DNA of 64,000 bases. It comes from Enterococcus saigonensis. Lineage in GTDB: Bacteria > Bacillota > Bacilli > Lactobacillales > Enterococcaceae. Below the pieces are notes generated by a model. The model saw only the letters and a program-made list of their open reading frames with translations. It had not been told where the DNA came from and made no database searches. Location: the NCBI RefSeq assembly GCF_011397115.1, contig NZ_AP022822.1, positions 975,001-1,039,000 on the forward strand, written 5' to 3'. Position numbers and translations under genes: made by a program. Each line of letters begins with the position of its first letter. The first letter of the stretch is position 1. Shown here piece by piece: positions 52,576 through 60,331 of this stretch.

Positions 52576-52617
52576 ATTACAAGTTGTAATTCTATCAAAG
52601 AGTAGTAAACAAAACAA
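52576..52617 (-). promoter_or_regulatory. dacA promoter with palindromic operator candidate
   Basis: On the minus strand TTGTTT (plus 52612-52617) and TAGAAT (52589-52594) are 17 bases apart. A perfect palindrome, ATTACAA-G-TTGTAAT (52576-52590), overlaps the -10 box and the start region, 22-36 bases before the dacA ATG. Bound protein would block transcription. It has a 3-base centre where BlaI/CopY operators (TACA-N2-TGTA) have two, so the regulator is unknown. Confidence 0.5.
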
Positions 52618-52795
52618 TTGTTCCCGCCAAAGTTTCACAAAAAGAAAATATTTAAAAGAAAAGACGAGGTAAAAACGAGAGAGTTAGATTGTTTGAGTGG
52701 AAATAGCAGTAATTTTAAAACACTGTTTGAAACATTGAAAGATTAATTTTATTGCACAAATTAGTTTCATAAAGGGTGAGGTGCAATGCAAAAAC

Positions 52796-52826
52796 AAAAA
52801 AACCACACCAAGTTACAATGGTGTGG
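52796..52826 (-). terminator. Rho-independent terminator of the 48-residue membrane protein gene
   Basis: CCACACCA (52803-52810) pairs with TGGTGTGG (52819-52826). On the minus strand the hairpin is followed by a T-rich run. A small plus-strand ORF overlaps it (see findings). Confidence 0.75.
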
Positions 52827-52851
52827 ACTAAGTCATTGAAATGAGTCTTAT

Positions 52852-52998
52852 TTAATTGTGATGATGATTTTTTACACGGACAGGAACTTTTTCCATTTGA
52901 CTTTCATCATTGATATAACGGAAAACTGCATAGGCTGAAATGCCCAATAATATGACCAAACTAAACATTGTAAATAATGTAATCATCGTTGCAAGCAT
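52852..52998 (-). CDS. Small single-pass membrane protein (48 residues)
   Basis: A short gene: ATG at 52998 to TAA at 52852. The product starts MLATMITLFTMFSLVILLG, forming one membrane helix (about residues 3-26), then RYINDESQMEKVPVRVKN and ends HHHN. GAAGG lies 8 bases before the ATG, and a terminator follows the stop. I do not know its family. The good translation signals, own terminator and helix support a real gene. The histidine-rich end may bind metal, which is speculation. Confidence 0.6.
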   Translation of the reverse strand: MLATMITLFTMFSLVILLGISAYAVFRYINDESQMEKVPVRVKNHHHN

Positions 52999-53067
52999 CA
53001 GCAAAACCTTCTTTCTATAAGTTACTTTGGCTACGGTTACAAATCCTCATATTTAGTATAACAATAA

Positions 53068-53451
53068 TTATCCAATCAAGCTACTGGAATGCTCTTGTTG
53101 TTCTTTATTTTGTGTTTGGGCCATTAAGATGTGACAGGAGCTGTCAATTTCAGTTTCATCATAAAAGTGAAGGCGTCCGTCTTTTAAAAGAAAAGTTAAC
53201 GTATAGCCCATCTCATCTAAGAGAATTAAACGCTCTGGTGTTAATTCAACAAGTGTAGTTTTGATTGGTTTTGAGTTTTTGGTGAGTTGCCAGTCCTCAT
53301 TAATGGTAAAATGAACTTCTTCTAAAGGCGTCTGATAAAACCAACTTCCAATAAAGGCTGAAGGTTGTCGTTTATTTTTATGCCAAAAAATAGTACCAGC
53401 AAGTCCAGTCAAAAGAGAAAGTCCAAGCAATAACGGAAAATGTTTTTTCAT
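53068..53451 (-). CDS. Small anchored protein, possibly DUF4828
   Basis: A 127-residue protein from ATG 53451 with GAGGAGG about 8 bases upstream; the frame extending to 53646 includes untranslated sequence. An N-terminal hydrophobic helix (about residues 5-22, FPLLLGLSLLTGLAGTIFW) is followed by a soluble beta-rich domain (FIGSWFYQTPLEEVHFTIN, DGRLHFYDETEI). This pattern resembles DUF4828 of lactobacilli and enterococci, but I am not certain. Extracellular location is inferred. Divergent from sfsA. Confidence 0.65.
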   Translation of the reverse strand: MKKHFPLLLGLSLLTGLAGTIFWHKNKRQPSAFIGSWFYQTPLEEVHFTINEDWQLTKNSKPIKTTLVELTPERLILLDEMGYTLTFLLKDGRLHFYDETEIDSSCHILMAQTQNKEQQEHSSSLIG

Positions 53452-53577
53452 CAGATACGCCTCCTCGTCTAGCAATAATGGCAGTATAGCATAGGGATTT
53501 CTTTTAGCCCTCGGTCTAAAGTTGGAGATTGTTGTCTTTTTCTTTTTTATGATAAGATTTAGCAGGCAGGTGAGAAA

Positions 53578-54306
53578 ATGCAATATGAAAATATTAAGAT
53601 GGCACATTTTATAGTCAGAGATAATCGCTTTATCTGTCATTGTCAATTAATTGAAACTGGTGAAGTGGTAATTGTACATGTTAAAAATACTGGGCGCGGT
53701 AAAGAAGTCTTGTTAAAAGGTGCTCTAGTAGCTTTACATTATCAACCAAGTCCTAAACGAAAAACAGATTATGATTTAATAGCAGTAAAAAAAGCAGAGA
53801 TGTGGATTAATATTGATAGTCAATTACCCAATAAATTAGCTTATGAAGGAATTTTGACAGGGAAAATCAAATTGCCTCATTTTCCTGGTAAGTTAGCCAG
53901 CTTAAAAAGGGAAGTTACATATGGCAATTCTAAATTTGATTTATTTGCTACGAGTGATACTAATGCTGCAGCTTTTATTGAAGTAAAAGGTATGACATTA
54001 GAAAACAAAGGTGTAGGGGCTTTTCCGGATGCACCGACTTTAAGGGGATTAAAACATGTGAAAGAACTACAAGCAGCCTTTCATGCTGGTTATTATGCGT
54101 ATATCTTGTTCATTGTTCAATTTGAACAAATTAGCCAAGCAACGATTCATACTGCAATGCAACCACAATTAGCTGAAAATTTTACTTTGGCAATAGCAGA
54201 CGGCGTGGAAGTTTTAGCGTATAATTGTAAAGTAGAACCTAATCAAGTAACAGTCAAAGGTCAAGTGCCATTTGACGTAACGTATCCTTTTGTTGATCCT
54301 AATTAA
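53578..54306 (+). CDS. sfsA: SfsA family protein
   Basis: A 242-residue SfsA (sugar fermentation stimulation) protein: N-terminal beta domain (IVRDNRFICHCQLIETGEVVIVHVKNTGR) and a C-terminal PD-(D/E)XK nuclease-like domain (SKFDLFATSDTNAAAFIEVKGMTL). In E. coli it was linked to maltose gene expression and shown to bind DNA; the role here is not established. Ribosome binding site GGTGAG. The window between the upstream divergent gene and this start is 126 bases. Confidence 0.92.
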   Translation: MQYENIKMAHFIVRDNRFICHCQLIETGEVVIVHVKNTGRGKEVLLKGALVALHYQPSPKRKTDYDLIAVKKAEMWINIDSQLPNKLAYEGILTGKIKLPHFPGKLASLKREVTYGNSKFDLFATSDTNAAAFIEVKGMTLENKGVGAFPDAPTLRGLKHVKELQAAFHAGYYAYILFIVQFEQISQATIHTAMQPQLAENFTLAIADGVEVLAYNCKVEPNQVTVKGQVPFDVTYPFVDPN

Positions 54307-54351
54307 TTAGTCAATATTTAAAGCTATAAAGAAAGTAAAGGAGCGAGCGAT

Positions 54352-55374
54352 ATGATAAATTTAGGAATTATTGGTACAAATTGGATTACCCATCAATTTG
54401 TCGAAGCTGCACTTACTACTAAAAAATATGATTTGGTAGCCGTTTATTCCCGTTCATTGGAAAAAGCACAAGAATTTGGGAGTCATTATCATGAAGATGT
54501 TGAATATGCGACGGATTTAAATACTTTTTTCCATTTAGCTCATTTACACACTGTCTATATTGCATCTCCTAATGCATTGCATTTTGAACAGGCTAAAGCG
54601 GCAATTATCGCAGGAAAAAATGTAATTGTCGAAAAACCTGCATTTTCCACGCCGCAAGAAATGGACGAAATTATTAATTTAGCGAATCTTCACAACGTCT
54701 TTTTCTTTGAAGCAGCACGCAATATTCATGAAAAAGCATTTGATACCATTAGTGATTTCTTACCGCTAAAAGATCATATTATTGGTGCCAACTTTACTTT
54801 TATGAAGTATTCGTCTCGTTATGATGCTGTATTAGAAGGAGAAGAACCAAATATCTTTTCACCGCAATTTTCTGGTGGCTCAATTATGGATTTAGGCGTA
54901 TATCCACTCTATGCTGCTTTAGGCTGGTTTGGTGTACCACAAGCAGCGCATTACTTTGCTCGCAAGATTGTAACAGATGTTGATGGAATTGGAACGATTA
55001 TTTTACGTTACGATTTATTTGATGTTACGATTCAACAAGGAAAAATTGGCGATTCTTTCTTACCATCTGAAATTTATCTTGATAACGGTACATTGACTTT
55101 AAATGGGATTAATTCTTTTGAAAAAGTGGAATTTTACGATCGAACTGCTAAAAAACGTTTGTTATTACCAATTACTTTAAAGAAAAATCCAATGGAAGAA
55201 GAGGCATTGGCCTTTGCGAATGTGATGAATCACCCAACAGATAAAAAACAAGGTGTTTTATATGAAGAATGGGTGGAATTGGCCCGCAATGTGAACCAAT
55301 TAATTTATGACTTACGTCAGCAAGCAGGTATTACTTTTACTGCTGATAAAAAAGATGAGGGAAAAAATTCATGA
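54352..55374 (+). CDS. Gfo/Idh/MocA-family oxidoreductase
   Basis: A 340-residue NAD(P)-dependent dehydrogenase-like protein. The Rossmann start is NLGIIGTNWITHQFVEAA, followed by ALHFEQAKAAIIAGKNVIVEKPAFS with the family EKP motif. A C-terminal alpha/beta substrate domain (NIFSPQFSGGSIMDLGVYPLYAALGWFG) follows. Substrate unknown, likely a sugar or cyclitol derivative. Ribosome binding site AAAGGAGCG. It overlaps the next gene by 4 bases (ATGA), implying coupling with the helicase. Confidence 0.88.
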   Translation: MINLGIIGTNWITHQFVEAALTTKKYDLVAVYSRSLEKAQEFGSHYHEDVEYATDLNTFFHLAHLHTVYIASPNALHFEQAKAAIIAGKNVIVEKPAFSTPQEMDEIINLANLHNVFFFEAARNIHEKAFDTISDFLPLKDHIIGANFTFMKYSSRYDAVLEGEEPNIFSPQFSGGSIMDLGVYPLYAALGWFGVPQAAHYFARKIVTDVDGIGTIILRYDLFDVTIQQGKIGDSFLPSEIYLDNGTLTLNGINSFEKVEFYDRTAKKRLLLPITLKKNPMEEEALAFANVMNHPTDKKQGVLYEEWVELARNVNQLIYDLRQQAGITFTADKKDEGKNS

Positions 55375-56639
55375 TACCAGATAGTTTACCGGTAACTCTT
55401 TTAAAGCAATGGCAAAAAGCCGGCTATGAGGAGGCATCATTAATCCAAACTAAAGTTTTTACCCCTTTAAAAGCAAAACAAAATATTGTAGGGGTAGCCC
55501 CAACTGGTTCTGGTAAAACAGTAGCCTATTTATTACCAAGTTTAATGCAGCTAACTCCTGGTGGAGGAAATCAATTATTAATTTTGACTGCTTCACAAGA
55601 ATTAGCGATGCAAGTGGTAGAAACGGCTCGTTTTTGGACTGAGGAAATGGAATTGAAGGTTCAGCCATTAATTGGCGGTGCAAATACGAAACGACAATTA
55701 GAAAAATTAAAAGAAAAGCCCGAAATTTTAGTTGGTACTGCAGGACGTGTATTGGAACTGATGAAAACTAAAAAAATTAAAAGTCATCAATTACAAACGG
55801 TTATCTTTGATGAGGCAGATCAACTTCTTTCTGGTCAAGCTTTAGATATTGCTAAAGGAATTTTACAGCACTTAGATCAGTCTTGTCAGTTGAGTTTTTT
55901 TTCAGCAACAGCATTAAATGTTTTACCAGAAATTAAAAGCATTACCAAAGATAAATTTACTTTAATTGATGTAACAAAAGAAGATGATAGTCAAGGTGAA
56001 GTGACGCATTTTTATTTGATTACTTCAAAACGTAAGAAAGCTGATACATTACGAAAGTTATTACATGTGGAGGATTTCCGTAGTTTAATCTTTTTTAATG
56101 AAGTAGCAGAACTTGGCGCAGTAGCAGAAAAGCTACAGTACCATAATTTACCAGTAGCAACTCTAGCTTCAGATCAGAACAAGATGTTGCGCAAAACGGC
56201 GTTAAAAGCATTTAAAACAGGAATGGTTAGAGGGTTATTAACGACAGATGTTGCTGCTCGCGGACTTGATTTGGCCGATTTACCGATGATTGTTAATATG
56301 GAAGTTCCAGTTGACAATGCAAGTTACCTCCATCGCGCTGGTCGTGTAGGTCGAATGGGGAAAAAAGGAATTGTAATCACCTTGGTAGCAGAAAATGATT
56401 TGTCATATTTAAAAAAAATGTCAAAAAAAATGACACTATCGTTAAAAGAAATTTTTCTTTATGGTGGTCAGTTGATAGAGCAAAAGCCTGTTATTAATCA
56501 AAATGAGAAAAAGTCTCAGATAGCGTTACCAGAAAAAGGAAAAAAAACAGAAAAATTGCACACTAAAGAAATTGCTGTTAAACAGAAAAATAAGAAACGG
56601 CATAAAAAACAAAAAAATATTGGTAAAAGGCGCGTTTAG
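55371..56639 (+). CDS. DEAD-box RNA helicase
   Basis: A 422-residue DEAD-box helicase. Motifs: Q motif GYEEASLIQTKVF, Walker A APTGSGKT, motif Ia TASQELAMQ, motif II DEAD (FDEADQLL), SAT (FFSATA), and motif VI HRAGRVGRMGKKG. The C-terminal tail is very lysine-rich and probably binds RNA. Size and tail resemble CshB/YfmL-type helicases used in cold adaptation and ribosome assembly. Motif Ia has Ser-Gln in place of the usual Thr-Arg. Its stop codon lies inside the terminator hairpin. Confidence 0.92.
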   Translation: MIPDSLPVTLLKQWQKAGYEEASLIQTKVFTPLKAKQNIVGVAPTGSGKTVAYLLPSLMQLTPGGGNQLLILTASQELAMQVVETARFWTEEMELKVQPLIGGANTKRQLEKLKEKPEILVGTAGRVLELMKTKKIKSHQLQTVIFDEADQLLSGQALDIAKGILQHLDQSCQLSFFSATALNVLPEIKSITKDKFTLIDVTKEDDSQGEVTHFYLITSKRKKADTLRKLLHVEDFRSLIFFNEVAELGAVAEKLQYHNLPVATLASDQNKMLRKTALKAFKTGMVRGLLTTDVAARGLDLADLPMIVNMEVPVDNASYLHRAGRVGRMGKKGIVITLVAENDLSYLKKMSKKMTLSLKEIFLYGGQLIEQKPVINQNEKKSQIALPEKGKKTEKLHTKEIAVKQKNKKRHKKQKNIGKRRV

Positions 56640-56650
56640 CGCCTTTTTTT
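56625..56650 (+). terminator. Rho-independent terminator overlapping the helicase stop
   Basis: AAAAGGCGC pairs with GCGCC followed by Ts; the TAG stop (56637-56639) lies in the hairpin. Confidence 0.9.
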
Positions 56651-56693
56651 GTGCTATTCTTAGAGTGTAAAAATTTTAGACAAGGAGCTTGTC

Positions 56694-59399
56694 ATGAATT
56701 CACGGAAAGAAGAAATTTTACACACATTAGAAATGCGCAAACAAGGAATGACGGCTGTTCAGATTGCAGAGTTATTAAATATTGATCGGACTAATGCTAG
56801 TCGCTATTTAAATGAATTAGCAAAAGAACAACGGATTATTAAAAATTCTGGCCGCCCAGTGATATATGAACCACTATCAGAAGAACAAGTACATGTTGAT
56901 AGTTCTTCTGCAGTGACTTTTGATGCTCTAGTAGGAGAGAAGGGTTCGTTAAAAGTTGCTATCCAGCAAGCAAAAGCTGCAATTTTATACCCACCGCGAG
57001 GATTACATACAATTATTTTTGGAGATACAGGAACAGGAAAATCACTTTTTGCAGAGTGTATGTATCAATTTGCATTAAAATCTCAAACATTAAAGAAAAA
57101 TGCTCCTTTCGTATCCTTTAACTGTGCAGATTATGCTCAAAATCCTCAACTGCTATTCGGCCATATTTTTGGGATTAGAAAAGGTGCCTATACTGGAGCG
57201 AATGAAGACAGCCCCGGCTTAATTGCTAAAGCAGATAATGGTATTTTATTTCTTGATGAAATACACCGACTGCCACCAGAAGGACAAGAAATGCTTTTTA
57301 CCTTTATTGACAAAGGTGTATATCGCCCTTTAGGTGAAAGTAATAAAACTTATGAAGCTTCGGTGCAAATTATTGGTGCAACAACAGAATCTTCGGAGAA
57401 TTTTTTAACAACATTTAATCGACGGATTCCAATGTCTATTACCTTGCCAAGTATCAAAGCGCGTTCTTTAGATGAGCGGTATGAAATTATAACTTTATTT
57501 ATTAAACAAGAAGCAAATCGTCTAAAACAAAAAATCGAAGTAGAACAAGATGCAATTATTGCTTTTATGCTATATCAGGCAGAAGGAAATATTGGTCAAA
57601 TAAAACGAGATTTAAAACTAGTCTGTGCCAAAGCTTTTCTTCACTACCGTACCAAACAGCAAGATAGTTTGCTTGTGTGCAAGGAAGATTTATCGTTACC
57701 TGTGCAAAAAGGGTTACTAATGCGCAAAGACTATAGTGAAGATTTAAAGCAATTTTTGGAAGGAAAAGGAAACTTGCTTAGTTTTGAACCAGGAGCGACT
57801 GAAGTGGTGTGGAGTCAAGATCCGGAACGTAATATGCAAGTTTACAATGCAATTGAAGAAAAAGTAACGACTTTATCTGATCAAGAATTGACTAATGTAG
57901 ATTTAGAACAACTAATTTTAGGCGATGTAGATGCTTATTTTGAAACCTACGTGGAAGAGTTAACGCAAAGTTCTTTGCACAAAGAACTATTACCAAAAGG
58001 AATTTGGCAATTAACGAGTGAACTTTATGAAGTGGCCGAAGAACGTCTGGAGCGAAAATACAATGAAAAAGCACGCTTTGCTTTTGCGTTACACTTGCAA
58101 AGTACGATTGAACGCTTGAAAGATGGGCATACGATTATTCATCCAGATTTAAATAATATCCGTAAAAACTTTAAACAAGAATTTCAAGTAGCATTAGATT
58201 TATCAACTATTATTGAAGAGCGTTGTCATATTGAAATTCCTTTTGACGAGATTGGTTTTATTAGTATGTTTTTATCTATTCAGGTTGGACAAAATACGCC
58301 ATTACCTGAAAAAAATATTGAAGTTATTGTATTGATGCATGGCAGACAAACTGCGACATCGATGCTGGAAACAGCGCAAGAATTGCTAGATACAAAAACT
58401 GGAGTAGCTTTTGATATGAGTTTAGATATGGAAGTTCAAACGATTTATAACAAACTACTCCATTATGTGCAACAAAATGCATCTAAATTAACAGGAGGCA
58501 TTTTGTTACTTACGGATATGGGTTCCTTGAATTCTTTTGGAAATTTAATTTATGAAGAAACGGGCGTTCGGACAAAAGCCGTTTCTATGACAAGTACAAT
58601 GGTAGTTTTAGAAGCATTGCGTATGGTGGATATGGGAAGAACATTGGAAGATATTTATCAAAATACGTTGTTGTCTTTTAAAGCAATCGTTAAAGATGAG
58701 TTCAATTTGCATAAACAAAAACAAAAAAAGGCTGTCGTTGTAACCTGTTTTACTGGCGAAGGTGTTGCAAGCAAATTATATGATCGCATTGTACCAGTAG
58801 TAGATAAAACACAAACTGAAGTTATTCAAATGCAATTTATTGAAAAAAATGCTTTCTTACAACACATTGATGCTCTTATGACAGAATACGATATTAAAGC
58901 CATTGCAGGGACAGTTGAAATTGATTACCAAAATATCCCATTTTTTTCAGCATATGAAATATTTGATAACGAACGCTTGCGTGTATTAAAACAAATCGTC
59001 AACGACGATATTCCGATGGATAAAATCGGACAATCGCTACAAGAAGCTCTGACGAGTGTTTCAGGTGTTGAACAGTTGATGGTACAATTACAGCAGCTTT
59101 TACACCATGTTGAAGGTCAAATGCATGCGGTTTTAGAACCAAGTGTTGATGCGGGTATTATAATTCATTTGGCCTTTTTAATCGATAACTTGCGTAAAGG
59201 CGAGACTTCACGCAAGTTTGATAATCTTGCGGCTTTTCAAAAAAAATATCGGTTGGAATGTGATTTAGTACGAACTAGTTTAATGCCGATTGCTAAAAAT
59301 TATCAGGTCGATTTTAGTGATGATGAAATTGCCTATATCGTGCAAATGATTCAACAAAATAAAATTACAAGTACGTATCCGCTTACACAGAAAGATTAG
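56694..59399 (+). CDS. LevR-type sigma-54-dependent activator with PTS domains
   Basis: A 901-residue regulator for the PTS genes downstream. Helix-turn-helix at residues 10-40. The AAA+ sigma-54 domain (about 85-320) has Walker A GDTGTGKS (110-117), the sigma-54 contact loop GAYTGA (164-169) and Walker B LFLDE (185-189). PRD1 is at about 435-535 with His467, an EIIA-Man-like domain at 542-670 with His549, an EIIB-Gat-like domain at 680-770 with Cys685, and PRD2 at 800-895 with His825. Phosphorylation by the PTS should tune activity, so the genes open only when cellobiose-type sugars are transported. celR would be an apt name. Confidence 0.92.
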   Translation: MNSRKEEILHTLEMRKQGMTAVQIAELLNIDRTNASRYLNELAKEQRIIKNSGRPVIYEPLSEEQVHVDSSSAVTFDALVGEKGSLKVAIQQAKAAILYPPRGLHTIIFGDTGTGKSLFAECMYQFALKSQTLKKNAPFVSFNCADYAQNPQLLFGHIFGIRKGAYTGANEDSPGLIAKADNGILFLDEIHRLPPEGQEMLFTFIDKGVYRPLGESNKTYEASVQIIGATTESSENFLTTFNRRIPMSITLPSIKARSLDERYEIITLFIKQEANRLKQKIEVEQDAIIAFMLYQAEGNIGQIKRDLKLVCAKAFLHYRTKQQDSLLVCKEDLSLPVQKGLLMRKDYSEDLKQFLEGKGNLLSFEPGATEVVWSQDPERNMQVYNAIEEKVTTLSDQELTNVDLEQLILGDVDAYFETYVEELTQSSLHKELLPKGIWQLTSELYEVAEERLERKYNEKARFAFALHLQSTIERLKDGHTIIHPDLNNIRKNFKQEFQVALDLSTIIEERCHIEIPFDEIGFISMFLSIQVGQNTPLPEKNIEVIVLMHGRQTATSMLETAQELLDTKTGVAFDMSLDMEVQTIYNKLLHYVQQNASKLTGGILLLTDMGSLNSFGNLIYEETGVRTKAVSMTSTMVVLEALRMVDMGRTLEDIYQNTLLSFKAIVKDEFNLHKQKQKKAVVVTCFTGEGVASKLYDRIVPVVDKTQTEVIQMQFIEKNAFLQHIDALMTEYDIKAIAGTVEIDYQNIPFFSAYEIFDNERLRVLKQIVNDDIPMDKIGQSLQEALTSVSGVEQLMVQLQQLLHHVEGQMHAVLEPSVDAGIIIHLAFLIDNLRKGETSRKFDNLAAFQKKYRLECDLVRTSLMPIAKNYQVDFSDDEIAYIVQMIQQNKITSTYPLTQKD

Positions 59400-59432
59400 T
59401 GTGTAATTTGTGTGTTCGTTCTGTGTATAAAA

Positions 59433-59478
59433 AAACAACGAGTGAAACGCTTTAATAACAGCGTTTTACTCGTTGTTT
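59433..59478. repeat. Long inverted repeat between the LevR-type gene and the PTS operon
   Basis: AAACAACGAGTGAAACGCT (59433-59451) pairs with AGCGTTTTACTCGTTGTTT (59460-59478), with one G-T pair and an 8-base loop. T residues follow, so it can terminate the regulator mRNA. It lies 6 bases before the -24 box, where it may also act as a DNA site, but an activator would usually bind farther upstream. Confidence 0.75.
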
Positions 59479-59483
59479 CATTT

Positions 59484-59498
59484 TGGCACACTTCTTGC
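59484..59498 (+). promoter_or_regulatory. Sigma-54 (-24/-12) promoter of the cellobiose PTS
   Basis: TGGCAC-ACTTC-TTGC (59484-59498) matches the consensus TGGCAC-N5-TTGC perfectly. The GG and GC pairs have the obligatory 10-base spacing. It lies 43 bases before the IIB gene. The activator encoded upstream has the matching GAFTGA-type loop. Confidence 0.93.
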
Positions 59499-59541
59499 AT
59501 TATAGTTAAGTGTAAGATAAATGAAAAAGAGGTGAGATAAA

Positions 59542-59865
59542 ATGGCAAAAGAAACAATTATGTTAGTTTGTTCAGCGGGAATGAGTACAAGTCTCCTTGT
59601 AACAAAGATGGAAAAGGCAGCAGAAGAAAAAGGTATCGATGCAGATATCTTTGCAGTTTCAGCATCTGAAGCAGACAACATTTTAGAAGAAAAAAATGTT
59701 GATGTTTTGTTACTTGGCCCACAAGTTCGTTTTATGAAAGCGCAATTCGAACAAAAAGTTGCACCAAAAGGCATCAAATTAGATGTTATCAACATGGCAG
59801 ATTACGGCATGATGAATGGTGAAAAAGTTTTAGCACAAGCTGAAAAATTGATGAATGAAGAATAA
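59542..59865 (+). CDS. Lactose/cellobiose-family PTS IIB
   Basis: A 107-residue IIB with the phosphorylated Cys in VCSAGMSTSLLVTKM (residues 9-12 region), the hallmark of the lactose/cellobiose type. It accepts phosphate from IIA and passes it to the incoming sugar. Ribosome binding site GAGGTGAG. First gene behind the sigma-54 promoter. The order IIB-IIA-IIC, each as a separate protein, fits a cellobiose or chitobiose-type system rather than a fused lactose one. Confidence 0.93.
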   Translation: MAKETIMLVCSAGMSTSLLVTKMEKAAEEKGIDADIFAVSASEADNILEEKNVDVLLLGPQVRFMKAQFEQKVAPKGIKLDVINMADYGMMNGEKVLAQAEKLMNEE

Positions 59866-59883
59866 TGATTAGGAGGGAATTTT

Positions 59884-60216
59884 GTGGAAGAAGAACAAAG
59901 CTTAGAAGCCATCATGGGTTTGATCATGTATGGCGGGAACGCGAAAAGTGATGCGATGGAAGCTATTCAAGCCGCTAAAAAGGGTGATTTTGAATTAGCT
60001 GATAAAAAAATTGCAGACGCAGAAAATTCTCTGACTGAAGCACACCATTCACAAACAAATATGTTAACGCAAGAAGCGCAAGGTAAACACGTTGCCGTAA
60101 CGCTTTTAACTGTTCACAGCCAGGATCACTTAATGACAGCAATTGCAGTAACCGATTTGGCAAAAGAAGTTATTGATGTTTACCGAAAAATGGCTGAAAT
60201 GGATTCTGAAAAATAA
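59884..60216 (+). CDS. Lactose/cellobiose-family PTS IIA
   Basis: A 110-residue helical IIA that takes phosphate from HPr. The active His lies in VHSQDHLMTAI near residue 80, and the N-terminal EAIMGLIMYGGNAKSDAMEAI is typical. The family works as a trimer. GTG start with AGGAGG about 8 bases upstream. Nineteen bases separate it from IIB. A 115-base gap before IIC contains a small hairpin (ACTGCT/AGCAGT) of uncertain use. Confidence 0.92.
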   Translation: MEEEQSLEAIMGLIMYGGNAKSDAMEAIQAAKKGDFELADKKIADAENSLTEAHHSQTNMLTQEAQGKHVAVTLLTVHSQDHLMTAIAVTDLAKEVIDVYRKMAEMDSEK

Positions 60217-60331
60217 TTTATTTAAATGTTAAACACTGCTAAGCAGGTGAGCAGTTCAATTTATCTTTTTTCATATGTGGTTGTTTGTTAAAAGAAAGTG
60301 ACACCTGTAATTTTTTTTAGGAGGAAATAAA

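Noticed and set aside
52989..53258. 89-codon plus-strand frame opposite the small anchored protein gene
   Set aside because: It is antisense to a gene with a strong ribosome binding site, has none itself and shows no recognisable features.
59437..59455. cre site within the inverted repeat before the PTS
   Set aside because: AAACGCTTT resembles the cre core, but the TG spacing is one base short and at least three positions mismatch.
60225..60260. Small hairpin between PTS IIA and IIC as a terminator
   Set aside because: The stem is only 6 bases and no T run follows; IIC belongs to the same functional operon.
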